From assembly GCF_000218685.1 (NCBI RefSeq), contig NW_006763291.1:248001-312000 (forward strand): DNA of 64,000 nt, given 5' to 3'. Under the pieces are notes generated by a model that saw only the letters and a list, made by a program, of their open reading frames with translations, was not told the DNA's origin and made no database searches. Shown here piece by piece: positions 40,640 to 51,985 of the stretch. Position 1 is the first letter of the stretch. Each line of letters begins with the position of its first letter. The DNA is from Serpula lacrymans var. lacrymans S7.9 (taxonomy: Eukaryota > Basidiomycota > Agaricomycetes > Boletales > Serpulaceae). Position numbers and translations under genes: made by a program.

Positions 40640-42448
40640 TGTCATGCACCAAAGTTGATTGGTAGCATGGACAGGTGTCAATAACGAAGCGAATGTTCAA
40701 AAAGACTCGCCTTTGCGCCACACAGGCACAGTGCCACGTGGAATAGTAATTAATATTGCCCTTTTTGAACTTGTGGCTGATCAGCACCACCTCTATTAGG
40801 CAATCCAGTCACACTCACCTTTGCTTTTCCATCTGGTACTTTCCGTATTTCGGCATTTCGGCAAATTTTCGCGTCGCCACTGGCTACACATTGCATTGCG
40901 CCCTCGCTTTTGTCGTTTCCCTTACTCCCCTTCCTTTGCCTAGCCCCACCATGGGCCCCTTCCTCTCCTTTTTATTCTCACCCGACGGTCGTTTCTGGGT
41001 CCCCATTTTAGTTCACCTCCTCGTCACCTCCACCCTCCTCCTCCTCATCTTCTTTGCACCCCCACCATTTCTGATGTCACCACTTCCTATCCGCTTCCAT
41101 CGCCGATCCGTTGACTACCACGTGCCACTGCTGATATCAGCAAAGCCCCGGCGGCCGGTCCAAATAGGGCAACAGGTCCATCTTCATGACGTCGATCTGC
41201 CATCATATACTATCAAAACATCGGTCGCTCGTCTTGCCTGGTTGGAGCGTGGGTGGGTAGTTTTTGAGCTGGAGAAGGTTCATCCCCTTGCGTCGCCCAT
41301 GTTCATCGCTGTCCCATTCACTTGGGTACACTTATCTTTTGTCCATCGTCTTCGCTACAGCTACACCTACCATACGCTGCCTGGGACTCACTTGTTCCAA
41401 ATTGGAACTACTCCTCTCCCTCCCTTGTTTGATCAGGTGGTCCAACACAACCAGTCCATTGGTAAGGCCATGGAACTGTCGGATTTGGACTAGGTGGTGG
41501 ACCGGTGGCTCCAGATTCTTTTTCTTCAGCAGAACATTCATTTACAGTGCGATTATTTTTGATTTTTGAATCATTTTTATGGACACATATTTTTTTAGAA
41601 TGCCTGACTGACAATAAAGGAACTGTGTTGATACTGATAGTGTTTTGCCTTGCTCTTTTTTTACTGCATCTTCCCATGACATCATGATTTTCCTGCTCTC
41701 CTTTTGCTATTGGACTTTACTTTATAGCTGTACAAACCTGTGATATTACTCACAGCATTTATTGTTCTATCCCTTTCTTTTCTTTTTTTGACAATCTTAT
41801 CCTGTACTACCTACGCAGGATTCGTCAGCGTACATTCCTTCCTTCATATTCTTTCTCATTCTTTTTGCACAGCTATACTGTGCATAGCCTACTTCTCTTT
41901 TACTATATAAACCCCTGTATTCTACCTTGTAAAAAAAAAACAAGAACTCCAATCCAGACTTCTTCTCTAATCTCAAGTTCACTACTCTGCTACTTGTGAT
42001 CCAGTGTGGTCACAACACTTCCCACTTCTACCACTGTCAACTGCTGTCATCGTCACTTCCCACTTTTGAAGTCATTGTCATCCCTTTCGATTAGAGTCCT
42101 TCTGAGCACTACAGTTTGTGCGTCAGGAGCCTGCTATCACTGGGAACCTCGTCATATTGTCGTTCTCAAACCTACCTTGTGCTACGATTAGCAAGGTAGT
42201 GCTCGTCTATACTCGTCACAAAGCCCCTATCCTTCTATAAATTCAACTATCCCTCCTCCTCAAAACCCACACTCATACACCTCTGGGTTTTACTTTGAAG
42301 GATCTTTATACGTACCACCCCACGAACAACCAGACCACTCCACTGTTCTAGGAGGCAAAGCCCATAAACAAGTTCTGTGGAATCTGGGAGGATTGTGTGT
42401 TAGTTTGTTTTGTGTGTGGTTTTCTAACAGCAGTTCTCATCATCGACA
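40640..42448 (+). repeat. solo LTR-B (1809 bp) inside the Plavaka-like gene
   Basis: TGTCATGCACC ... CATCATCGACA. Left flank GCGG, right flank GCGC: a 4-bp duplication with one mismatch. Shares with the copy at 60788-62598 a derived deletion (CTCGTCATATTGTCG near 42150) and a long A-run near 41935. Confidence 0.9.
40756..41493 (+). CDS. ORF inside solo LTR-B (245 codons), coding status unknown
   Basis: The longest open version of a frame present in every LTR-B copy. The N-terminal half is hydrophobic (ILVHLLVTSTLLLLIFFAPP). The C-terminal half (QIGQQVHLHDVDLPSYTIKT, LAWLERGWVVFELEKVHP, VPFTWVHLSFVHRLRYSY) ends SDLD in most copies. The first ATG shared by most copies begins MSPLPIRF. In the other copies the frame is shorter or broken: 139 codons at 21961-22380, a TGA at about 48238, an indel near 61228 and a stop in the minus-strand copy. 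I recognise no domain. Confidence 0.25.
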   Translation: MPFLNLWLISTTSIRQSSHTHLCFSIWYFPYFGISANFRVATGYTLHCALAFVVSLTPLPLPSPTMGPFLSFLFSPDGRFWVPILVHLLVTSTLLLLIFFAPPPFLMSPLPIRFHRRSVDYHVPLLISAKPRRPVQIGQQVHLHDVDLPSYTIKTSVARLAWLERGWVVFELEKVHPLASPMFIAVPFTWVHLSFVHRLRYSYTYHTLPGTHLFQIGTTPLPPLFDQVVQHNQSIGKAMELSDLD

Positions 42449-43583
42449 GCGCCTGGATGTTGGACCCTTGTTCCTGCCTTTCAACACCTTCATTATTGTG
42501 GGTGTCTTTGGGAGCTTGATGGTGAGGGTGTAAGGTAGGTTCCGGCTCATTACGCATCATCCTCCTGAGGTGCAGCTCTTGGATCAAAAGCTGCTTTATG
42601 ACTCGCATTTTGTTGGTACGCCTATAAAAGTGCTTGACCGAGCAATGTGCTAATTCACCCTATTACAGAAGTATTATTGTGGTTTAATTAGGTTTTTTTG
42701 GGGATATAAACTCAGCTATTCGTGTGGTATACGAGTCCGTGCAACCAAAGAGGCGAATTATGCGCACGTAGTCTGCGAGTGCATGAAACTTGTAAGTACC
42801 CAGATTGAATACCTTATTACGGGTACCGGTCCCTTCTGTCTTACTCAGAGTGGGTTTGTCTTTCAGCCTCCGAAGACAAGCAGCCTTTTCACGTGGTAAT
42901 TCCGTTGTCTTGAAAGCTGAACATGTAATATCCCAAAATTGGCGGGCTAGCTTGCAAAGGGCTTTAAGCGCCGTGTCTAGTAATTCCAGAGTAGATTTTG
43001 TGTGAATATGTAACTTGGCAAGTGCATGCTATTCAGACAGTCGGAAAAGGAAGGTTTGTAATATTTTATTGTGCTCTGGGGGAAATAAGCCTTTGAAAGC
43101 CAGCATAAAGCACTACAGGTCAATAAGTAAGCATGTCTCAGCACAAATAGAAAAACTATACCTGCAGTATGTCCTCAAAGTTCCTTGCTGCTAATTTCCT
43201 CATCTGAAATACATTTGCAACGAATGCGCGGATGGTTCCTTGGCCAAAGGGAAGAATTTGACGATACCTATAAGGAAGTCAGATAAATTACAAAATATAT
43301 TTTGCTTACAAACCTTGCGTCTAAATCAGCAACGGCTGAGTGACTGATGGAAAAGAGAAGACAGATGAGATGGGTGAAGGTTGACTTCCATACACCAAGC
43401 TCAAACTCGTGCATTAAGTCCACCACGGAGATCTGAAAAGAATCAAAACCGAAAGGACTCAGCCTCTCTGCAAATGCATTCTAAAATGTAAATTAGTTAT
43501 TGGAGACTTGTGAACAGAGTTCTGAACAAACATACTATGGTCGGCACCAGAGATTCAGACTGTAATAAAACTTGGACCGCTTT

Positions 43584-43983
43584 TATAACAACCAAGAATT
43601 ATTTACTCCGGCACACACAAGAACACACTATAGAGAAGAGAGAAGGAGGGATCACCCCTCAGGTTTCAGTGGGTTGGTTGTGCTAGACAACAGGAGGACT
43701 CACTGAGGAGTCTCCATGTATTGCTCCTGTATATATACTAAAATACATGAGGTACTGTACAGTTGTAAATAAAGTTTAAAGTCCAATGTCTAGCATGTGA
43801 CCTGTCACATGGTGAGCCTAGACACTGGTCAGGTGATGTGTCACATAACTTGGTCATGTGACTATGAAAAGTCGAAAATGTAAAGTAAAGTAAATGGTCA
43901 CATGACTGGTCATGTGACTTGGAAAATGAAAAGTCAAGTACAAAAGTGAAGCGTAAGTAGGTGCTGGTATGTCAATTGTAACA
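43584..43983 (-). repeat. solo LTR-C (400 bp) inside the Plavaka-like gene
   Basis: Plus-strand ends TATAACAACCAAG and CAATTGTAACA, flanked by a perfect 5-bp duplication GCTTT (43579-43583, 43984-43988). The TATAACA end is a mutated TGTAACA. Its R/U5 part is related to LTR-A, but the U3 part is different and rich in CACATG/CATGTG sites. Other copies: 51578-51985 and 56699-56999. Confidence 0.88.
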
Positions 43984-45571
43984 GCTTTTCCGTTGACTGG
44001 TACACCTTGTTTGTAGATAAAATCTCTAGCGAGCGACACCTTTCCTGCGATATAAACACAAGCTTGCAAAAGTCGGGCTTGAAGATTGTGAACTAGGCCT
44101 GATTGATCACAATGTGATAGTTGGACCAAACAGCAAGGACATGGGCATTTTCCCATATCTCGGATTGCAGCGAGCATAACCCTATGTACATATGATACGT
44201 AAACAAACTATAAGAGGGTCCACAAAGCACTAGCACTCACTTTTCAGGGTAGTCTGCGGAGTAGGTAAGGATTTGTGGATAGAATCTCCTGAATATCCCG
44301 TCAAAACACTTGATAATTATACCGTGCTTGTAGGGGTGCATAAAATTGGAATCGAGAAGCAGCCTCCAGACTTCATGTATAAGCTCTGAACGACAATGGG
44401 TGATAAGAGCGGTAGACTTTTGCGTTTGCTGAACGACTATTGATAAGAACTCTTGGAGGTTATCTGGCAACTACTGGATTTTAACACCAGAATCTTGGAA
44501 TAAGCAAAATAAACCTACTGTTGGTATATACGCAATATGCTGACATGCTCTGGAAGTGAGCCTCCCGCAAGCGTATTTTGATAGGTTGCCGAGATACATG
44601 TAAATAGGTGCCTGGGCATTTCCAAATGATGCAAGACTTGTGGAGTCTGACCAGAACATTAGGGCTGCAATGACCCTTTCCAACTTGCATCCGGGTTCGG
44701 GTGGTTGTCTGCTTAGCTTTTCCTAAGCTTCAAGCCAGGCATCAGAGGTGTAGAGTTCATTGCACATGCACTCCTCAGGGCCACCAGAGGGAGGAACCCA
44801 AAACCATTTGAAAGAAAACAGATGAAGCCCCTTTGCAGAGACCTCAGAAAGGACCGATTGAAGGACCAAGATGATAGGGTGGTATCTGAAGTGAGGAATA
44901 GAGAAAACTTTACCATTTCCGTTTGCATCCATCGTCCTAGTAGGAATACAAATGTTTACTTCACTCTCTTTCCAACCATCATATGTGAAAGGGTTATCAC
45001 TGGGAGAATCAGACTGATCAAAAACCTGGTTTGCGTGATGGGCATTAAAGCTACGCAAGTCCTTAATATTGAAGTCCGGGGCCAAGATAATGTCTCAGAC
45101 AAGTCGCATCACCTCCCTCTCAGATTTTTGATGGGAGCCGGTGATCATCCACTTCATGATACAATGTATAGACATATTAGTAAAGGGCCAGGGAGCTGGG
45201 TGGGATGAGTGATTAGATTGCAATACCATGGTATCCCCGGTCATTGTGGGATCCCTATATCTTACTTGCCAAAGATCTTGAGGGCTAATCTTGTCTTCAG
45301 GATCATATGAGGGGCAGCTTGCATATTGATGATCAAGGCCAAATTTGTTTATGGAAGTCCTTATTCCGTCCCTAATAAACAGCAGCACTTTAGAAATTGT
45401 GGAAGGCTCTACTGGAACGTCTATCAGTGCAGGTCCTTCAGGAATATTATCACAGTATAGATCAGGGAGTCTGGTGGACTGATCACTCCCAGAATCCTGT
45501 ATAGATGTTTCTCGATGAGGTTGTGATATGGATGCTGTAGAATCAGGAAACCCAACCATGGATGATGACAA

Positions 45572-46152
45572 GAAGGTTGGAGGAAGAGAAGTGGAGATAC
45601 ATGTTGAGTCAAGAGCTCCATGGCCGAACCTATCCGAGACCCTGCAAACATTATCACTTGGTGCTAAGAGATTAATTTATGTCGGCAATTACTCACAACA
45701 AGGCAGTGTTTGTGTGATATAACGGTGCAGAGGTGTTGCACAATCTATTAAGCGCAGTAAACCTTGCCCTCAACTTTTCAAGTTTTTCCTCGCGTTTTTC
45801 TACTGCATGAGCCTGCAATTCTTTGTATAGCTTGCAAGAATGTCAATGTTTACTGAGTCCTTGTTGACAGGTGGATGTACGGCCACAAAGTTTGCTGCAT
45901 AATAACATGGCAAAGATGTAGAGGAAAAGAAAATGGAGTGGTAAGCCCTTCATAATAATTGCTGGTTAAAGCGCTGATACCTACAGAATGGCAGTGGTAG
46001 AATCAGCTTCAATAAAATGTAAGGAAGTCAGAAAAAAAGCAAAATAAGTGCACCAACTTAAATCAGTCATCCAGAAAGGACCAGAAATTTGTGAGACATT
46101 GACCTGTGACCCCTCAATACAGTGCACCAAGTCCTCCTCAGGTACATATCAC
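45572..46152. other. probable 5' region of the Plavaka-like pseudogene, not resolved
   Basis: No convincing exon could be assigned. Upstream parts of this family usually encode a zinc finger, but I do not see one here. Confidence 0.3.
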
Positions 46153-46771
46153 CTATAGAGCTCACATTGACGAGCTTCATCCGCCCATCTATGCTCCCAC
46201 CTCTTGCGCTGAGATCTCAGTAAACTTGTGTTTGTGCGCAAGCGGGCTATTGCCTCCAATAATCTGTTGTTCTTGTCACACAATGCCTCGTTGTCTGTGA
46301 ACATTGCAACTTTTGAAGCTAAAAGTTTCTCGTATTCTGTATGTAAGAAGCAATTTGAGAGTTAAAGAATATTCTCAGAGGGAAGTTTTACATAGTACCA
46401 GAGGGAAGATTATCCAAAATCCTATCTTTTTGACTAGCCTGAACTTGATGGGTGATATTGCAATCTGGACAATCCAACAGAGGCCCAAAGAAAGCGGCGG
46501 CTATTCCACCGAGCGCACCCATGCTTCATATTGGTCAGTTTTGGCGTCTGAATTTTGGATAGATTGAACAAACTTACAATTGAAACCAGGTGGCCTGTTG
46601 GCATGCAGGTCCGGTGCAGAACTCACTGTGGAAATATGTGTTATTGTTGCTAGAGGTTGAATTTGGAGGTTGTACACGGGCGGAGTGGTCTGAATCATCT
46701 GCCAGTGAGTTATTCATGTGCATATCAGCTATCATAGTAATGTGATAAGGTGTGAGCAAGTGCGGCAACAA
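46153..46771 (-). pseudogene. fragment of a hypothetical coiled-coil gene
   Basis: Start at 46771 or the internal MHMNNSLADDSDHSARV, then a short exon (GPLLDCPDCNITHQ), then a clear helical exon (KVAMFTDNEALCDKNNRLLE, ARLRTNTSLLRSQRKRWEHR, WADEARQCELYR) ending at a GTGATA donor-like site or TGA near 46153. The composition is typical of coding sequence. No domain recognised and exon joints are uncertain. Confidence 0.4.
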
Positions 46772-47379
46772 TAGTTTGATATTTAGATAGTGTTTGACTT
46801 CTCCTTTTTATACAGAAACGTACGACTTTAACCCCTTCAACATTGACGGGCTCTCATAGATCCTACAATCCAATGTCAGTAGTGAAGCAATATTATCGCT
46901 GTTGGCGAGGTTGGACCCATACCCCGGCAGTTCGGTGGGATTTGGAACAACAGATACTGGTGGCAAAGCATTCCTGCCTTGAATTGGTGATCGCGACTTG
47001 CTGTCACGCAGGTTGGACCTCAACCACACCAGTTATAAGGTAATTGTCAAGTGATGTGTGCTTTCAATTGATTCATGATGTAATCTTAGATGTAATTCCA
47101 TTTGACGATTGTTGGCTAAATTATGCTTCACGACAATGTTGCATAACTTGGGGGAATATCTCTGTGTAAGTCGCAATCCCCGAGCTTTTAGTCACTGCAC
47201 TGCCAATGTTCTTAAAATCCCACTTGAATCCGCTGGCATTGTCAAGACGGATCACCCGAAGGCAATTCCACCAAGTTGGGCCATCTAAGTCTTGTCACAA
47301 CCTTTTGGCGACCACGGCGAGCCTCAGCTACTTACATGCAGCATTGTTGACAATTTGCATCCACGGTGTGACTTATACT
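46772..47379. other. intergenic, no supported gene
   Basis: Short frames only; the 5' side of the gene starting near 47380 lies here. Confidence 0.3.
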
Positions 47380-47763
47380 ATGGACTTCACTATGGATTAC
47401 CAGCAGGACTTGGAGTTGGACGTGACAATGGTTGACTCGGATATGGATCATACTGTAAGTGCCACTGGGGGTCTGGGTAGGTTAAGTAATACAATATGGT
47501 TCAAGTCTGTCAAACCCAAGCGGCGGCGTAGGGAAGCCATGGAATGGCAAAGTACCCGTTTTAAGCAAGAGTCTAGCTTCTGCAGAGGCGTTGAAGGGCA
47601 GCAGGCTTGTGATTTCTACCGTGGTACAGAGAATCAACAAGATACTGATTTGTACCAGGGACTCCCGGGTCAACAGTATTACTTACATCAAGACACCAGG
47701 CAGGAATCCAACTGGCTTCAAAGCGTCAAGAACCAGCCAGCAGGCTTTGGGTCTCGGTCCCGG

Positions 47764-49591
47764 TGTCATGCACCAAAGTTGATTGGTAGCATGGACAGGT
47801 GTCAATAATGAAGCAAATATTCAAAAGACTCGCCTTTGCGCCACACAGGCACAGTGCCACGTGGAATAGTAATTAATAAATATTGCCCTTTTTGAACTTG
47901 TGGCTGATCAGCACCACCTCTATTAGGCAATCCAGTCACGCTCACCTTTGCTTTTCCATCTGGTACTTTCCGTGTGTCGGCATTTCGGCAAATTTTTTAT
48001 TTTTGTGTCGCCACTGGCTACACATTGCATTGCGCCCTCGCTTTTGTCGTTTCCCTTACTCCCCTTCCTTTGCCTAGCCCAACCATGGGCCCCTTCCTCT
48101 CCTTTTTATTCTCACCTGATGGTCGTTTCTGGATCCCCATTCTAATCCACTTTTCCGTCACCTCCACCCTCCTCCTCCTCATTTTATTTGCACCCCCACC
48201 ATTTCTGATGTCACCACTTCCTATCCGCTTCCGTCGCTGATCCGTTGACTACCACGTGCCACTGCTGATATCAGCAAAGCCCCGGCGGCCGGTTCAAATA
48301 GGGCAACAGGTCCATCTTTATGACGTCAATCTACCATCATATACTATCAAAACATCGGTCGCTCGTCTTGCCTGGTTGGAGCGTGGGTGGGTAATTTTTG
48401 AGCTGGAGAAGGTTCATCCCCTTGCGTCGCCCATGTTCATCGCTGTCCCATTCACTTGGGTACACTTATCTTTTGTCCATCGTCTTCGCTACAGCTACAC
48501 CTACCATACGCTGCCTGGGACTCACTTGTTCCAAATTGGAACTACTCCTCTCCCTCCCTTGTTTGATCAGGTGGTCCAACACAACCAGTCCATTGGTAAG
48601 GCCATGGAACTGTCGGATTTGGACTAGGTGGTGGACCGGTGGCTCCAGATTCTTTTTCTTCAGCAGAACATTCATTTACAGTGCGATTATTTTTGATTTT
48701 TGAATCATTTTTATGGACACATATTTTTTTAGAATGTCTGACTGATAATAAAGGAACTGTGTTGATACTGATAGTGTTTTGCCTTGCCCTTTTTTTACTG
48801 CATCTTCCCATGACATCATGATTTTCCTGCTCTCTTTTTGCTATTGGACTTTACTTTATGGCTGTACAAACCTGTGATATTACTCACAGCATTTATTGTT
48901 CTATCCCTTTCTTTTCCTTTTTTTGACAATCTTATCCTGTACTACCTATGCAGGATTTGTCAGTGTACATTCCTTCCTTCATATTCTTTCTCATTCTTTT
49001 TGCACAGCTATACTGTGCATAGCCTACTTTTCTTTTACTATATAAACCCCTGTATTTTACCTTGTAAAACAACAACAAGAACTCCAATCCAGACTTCTTC
49101 TCTACTCTCAAGTTCACTACTCTGCTACATGTGATCCAGTGTGGTCACAACACTTCCCACTTCTACCACTGTCAACTGCTGTCATCGTCACTTCCCACTT
49201 TTGAAGTCATTGTCATCCCTTTCGATTAGAGTCCTTCTGAGCACTACAGTTTGTGCGTCAGGAGCCTACTATCACTGGGAACCTCGTCACCTCGTCATCC
49301 TCGTTGTTCTCAAACCTACCTTGTGCTACCATTAGCAAGGTAGTGCTCGTCTATACTCGCCACAAAGCACCTATCTTCCTATAAATTCAACTATCCCTCC
49401 TCCTCAAAACCCACACTCATACACCTCTGGGTTTTACTTTGAAGAATCTTTATACGTACCACCCCACGAACAACCAGAGACTCCACTGTTCTAGGAGGCA
49501 AAGCCCATAAACAAGTTCCGTGGAATCTGGGAGGATTGTGTGTTAGTTTGTTTTGTGTGTGGTTTTCTAACCACAGTTCTCATCATCGACA
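47764..49591 (+). repeat. solo LTR-B (1828 bp) with perfect 4-bp target duplication
   Basis: TGTCATGCACC ... CATCATCGACA flanked by CCGG on both sides (47760-47763, 49592-49595). No internal element. Its ORF is broken by a TGA after PIRFRR. Confidence 0.92.
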
Positions 49592-50435
49592 CCGGCCTCG
49601 ATAATCAACAGTTTGAAGTCTCACCAATGCATCACTCCCTCAAATTCCAGCAAACACTACAATTCTCAGCACTTTTAGCAGGGATATGCATCCACGCAAT
49701 ATCACAATCAGCAGAGCCTTGACGGCTTCCTGCCTTTAAACGCCTTAGTCCCTCTACGGTGTAATATTCAGAATATGATTTGATGTTCATGATTTTATTT
49801 TAGGGTGTGTCTCAACAAACTGTGCTGTGTTGCACCACATTATGTTTCACACAGAGTTGTGTCGTCAGGATGTGCCTAGCCAGATAGGAGAGGAACTGTA
49901 TGGTTCCACTCAACATGTAAAGGACCAACAGGACAAGTTTCAGCGAACTGGCTGCTCGCATAATGTGTCTCATTACAGCCCTGTACAAGATCACTCCACC
50001 AACGTTCATGTTCCTTCTTGGTCCACAACCCCAGCTCAACCAGTGGTTCCCACCTTCCCTGTATCTTACTTTGGGAAGAAGATACTGCTGATATCTGTAC
50101 CAAAAAATGCAAACTCGAGGGATCCGATCCGCAAGGGTTACTATCACCCAGACAAAATCATCTTCCTTAATCAAACTATTGAATTGTATAAAGTTTACTT
50201 ACCAACTGTCCACTTGTACCCTGCGGAGTCCATTGCGAGAGCGAGTATCTTTGAAAAACTCTCAGAATTAGTGCAGGCCGACAAGAGTCTTCATCAACAT
50301 GCAAGACAAAGGCTTAAAGGTTCTCCGTGTTCGAAGCTGGTTTGGCATCTCAATCAAAGTTTACTCAATGTAGTGCTTACATTTCTCGTGCAGGTGTTCG
50401 ACACAGGAAAACAGTTCTGCTTGTTGTTGGGAAAC

Positions 50436-50831
50436 TGTAACAACCAAGATTTACTCTGGCGCACACAGGAACACATTATAGAGAAAGATGATGAGGGAGT
50501 GGTTACCCCTTAAGATGCAGAGAGTTAGTTGGTATACAACAGGAGGACTCGCTGAGGAGTCTTCTGGATCTATTGGGGTATATATACTACTACAGGGTTG
50601 TTTGTACATGTGTACTATACAGTTGATAGAGATAGTGGCTGATGATGTCATGGGGCCTAGCCCACATGGCCAGCTCCACTGTGTGAGAGAGTTGTGTTCT
50701 AAAATAAGAAGAAAGGCAACGCGGCGCAAGAAAGGGAAATGCCACGTGGCACCATGTGTGAAAACTAAAGTACAAGGTTAAGGCAGAGAATAAAAGTAAA
50801 GAGAAAGTCCAAAAATTGTGTTATCGTAACA
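50436..50831 (-). repeat. solo LTR-A (396 bp)
   Basis: Reverse complement of the Chromovirus-III LTR, from TGTAACAACCAAG to GTTATCGTAACA, flanked by a perfect 5-bp duplication GAAAC (50431-50435, 50832-50836). It shows that Chromovirus-III relatives transposed elsewhere in this locus. The R-start sequence AGCGAGTCCT is conserved. Confidence 0.92.
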
Positions 50832-51577
50832 GAAACCAGTCACTTACAATACTCCTAGAGTATTTTGGGTCTGTCTCTAAGGAAAAGATGCAGGGTATAT
50901 TTTGGGCTGCGCTTAAGGCTGGGACAGTGTTTTGGATGTCAGATCCCAACATTTTTGACACAATCTGGTATAGATGTTTGTTCTAAGGGTATGGTTTGGG
51001 TCTGCAGATGCTTTGGGGCACCTGTATGGACAGGAATTTGCAGAAGGAGCTGCTTTGAAGATAACGCCAATAGCTTCCGCAATTTGTTCTGTAAGTCCCA
51101 TTCTTGGTATGTTTAACCATGAAGTGCTTATTTTATACTCTGTATTAGCTTGAAAGGGCCATGGTCAATTATCTCACTAAGCAAACCAAGTCAAAGTCGG
51201 TATTTGCAGCAGTTCCTTACAGTGCCCAATATTGCCATATTGTCAACACACTAATGGATGAGATAGTTCAGGAGGAAAGTCTTTACTTTAGAAATGAGAT
51301 GATGAATTTGGGCAGCTCCGTCTATCATTGCATTGGACACCTTGTTCATTTTGGTTCAAAACTCACAACGACAGCTATCTGAAGACATATATAGCACAAT
51401 TATCATAATATTAAAGTGTCGGTTTATTATATATAAGCACATAAACATTATGGGTGTTCCAGGTGGATTTTAAATTAATTATTTTGAGGGACATTCTTCT
51501 GAACTTCCAGAGGATACAGAAGCAAACCACTTGTCGTCTTTTTCCTCAAGTTCCATACAAGTGAGTACAATACTGGC

Positions 51578-51985
51578 TGTTACAATTAATGTACCTACTT
51601 ACACTTCACTTTTCGTACTTTTACTTTTACTTTTTCCAAGTCACATGATTGATCATGTGACCATTGACTTTACTTTATATTTTCGACTTTTCATAGTCAC
51701 ATGACCTGTCATGTGACTCATCACCTGACCAATGTCTAGACTCATCATGTGATTGGTCACATGCTAAACATCGGACTTTAAACTTTACTTACAACTCTAT
51801 AGTACATATGTACAAACAAACCTGTTGTAGTATATATACCCCAATAGATCAAGGAGACTCCTCAGTGAGTCCTCCTATTGTCTAGCACAACTAACTCACT
51901 GCAGCCTAAGGGGTAACCACTCTTCATCATCTTTTTTATAGTGTGTTCCTGTGTGCGCTGGAATAAATAATTCTTGGTTGTTACA
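51578..51985 (+). repeat. LTR-C copy, plus strand (408 bp)
   Basis: TGTTACAATTAATG ... CTTGGTTGTTACA. Flanks CTGGC and GCATC do not match, so there is no clear target duplication. Its U3 contains six CACATG/CATGTG cores between 51640 and 51770. Confidence 0.85.

Larger units (their letters stand above)
40099..45571 (-). pseudogene. Plavaka-like transposase gene, decayed and split by two solo LTRs
   Basis: Reading down the minus strand, exons give GWKESEVNICIPTRTMDANG and WLEA followed by a TAG at 44723-44725, then CKLERVIAALMFWSDSTSLA, GNLSKYA, HGIIIKCFDGIFRRFYPQIL, TYSADYPEKVMLAAIRDMGK (then CPCPCC), SFQISVVDLMHEFELGVWKS, LPFGQGTIRAFVANVFQMRK, HALAKLHIHTKSTLELLD after a TAG at 43029-43031, KFHALADYVRIIRLFGCTDS and HCSVKHFYRRTNKMRVIKQL. 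Left of the LTR-B insertion it resumes with MFMRFCGGGISH and a very acidic tail ending at 40099. This order matches the large transposase family annotated in agaricomycetes as Plavaka (CACTA-like DNA transposons). Solo LTR-C (43584-43983) and solo LTR-B (40640-42448) interrupt it. About 100 residues seem missing around the LTR-B site. The 5' end was not located. Confidence 0.65.
47380..51382 (+). pseudogene. DUF6532-like agaricomycete protein gene, split by solo LTR-B and solo LTR-A
   Basis: N-terminal exon MDFTMDYQQDLELDVTMVDS, then KSVKPKRRRREAMEWQ and Gln/Tyr-rich repeats (RGTENQQDTDLYQGLPGQQ) up to the LTR-B at 47764. After it (49592 on) the sequence resumes with LDNQQFEVSPMHHS and an exon containing RKGYYHPDKIIFLNQTIELY, LYPAESIARASIFEKLSELV and HQHARQRLKGSPCSKLVWHL, cut at 50435 by LTR-A. 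After the LTR, 51150-51382 encodes KSVFAAVPYSAQYCHIVNTL and ESLYFRNEMMNLGSSVYH. The order resembles DUF6532 proteins, an expanded family of unknown function. Frames do not join cleanly and the gene cannot be functional with two LTRs in it. Confidence 0.45.

Noticed and set aside
48932..49335. Short frames recurring at 22766-23095, 36809-37066, 41797-42191, 48932-49335 and 61948-62342 as genes
   Set aside because: They are the same stretch of LTR-B in each copy, on both strands, without codon-like conservation. They contain the TATA-like region.
40640..49591. Two LTR-B copies in the same direction, 5.3 kb apart, as the ends of one full element
   Set aside because: Each copy has its own 4-bp flanks (GCGG/GCGC and CCGG/CCGG), and the sequence between them is Plavaka-like and DUF6532-like gene debris with no gag or pol of Gypsy-II. 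They are independent solo LTRs.
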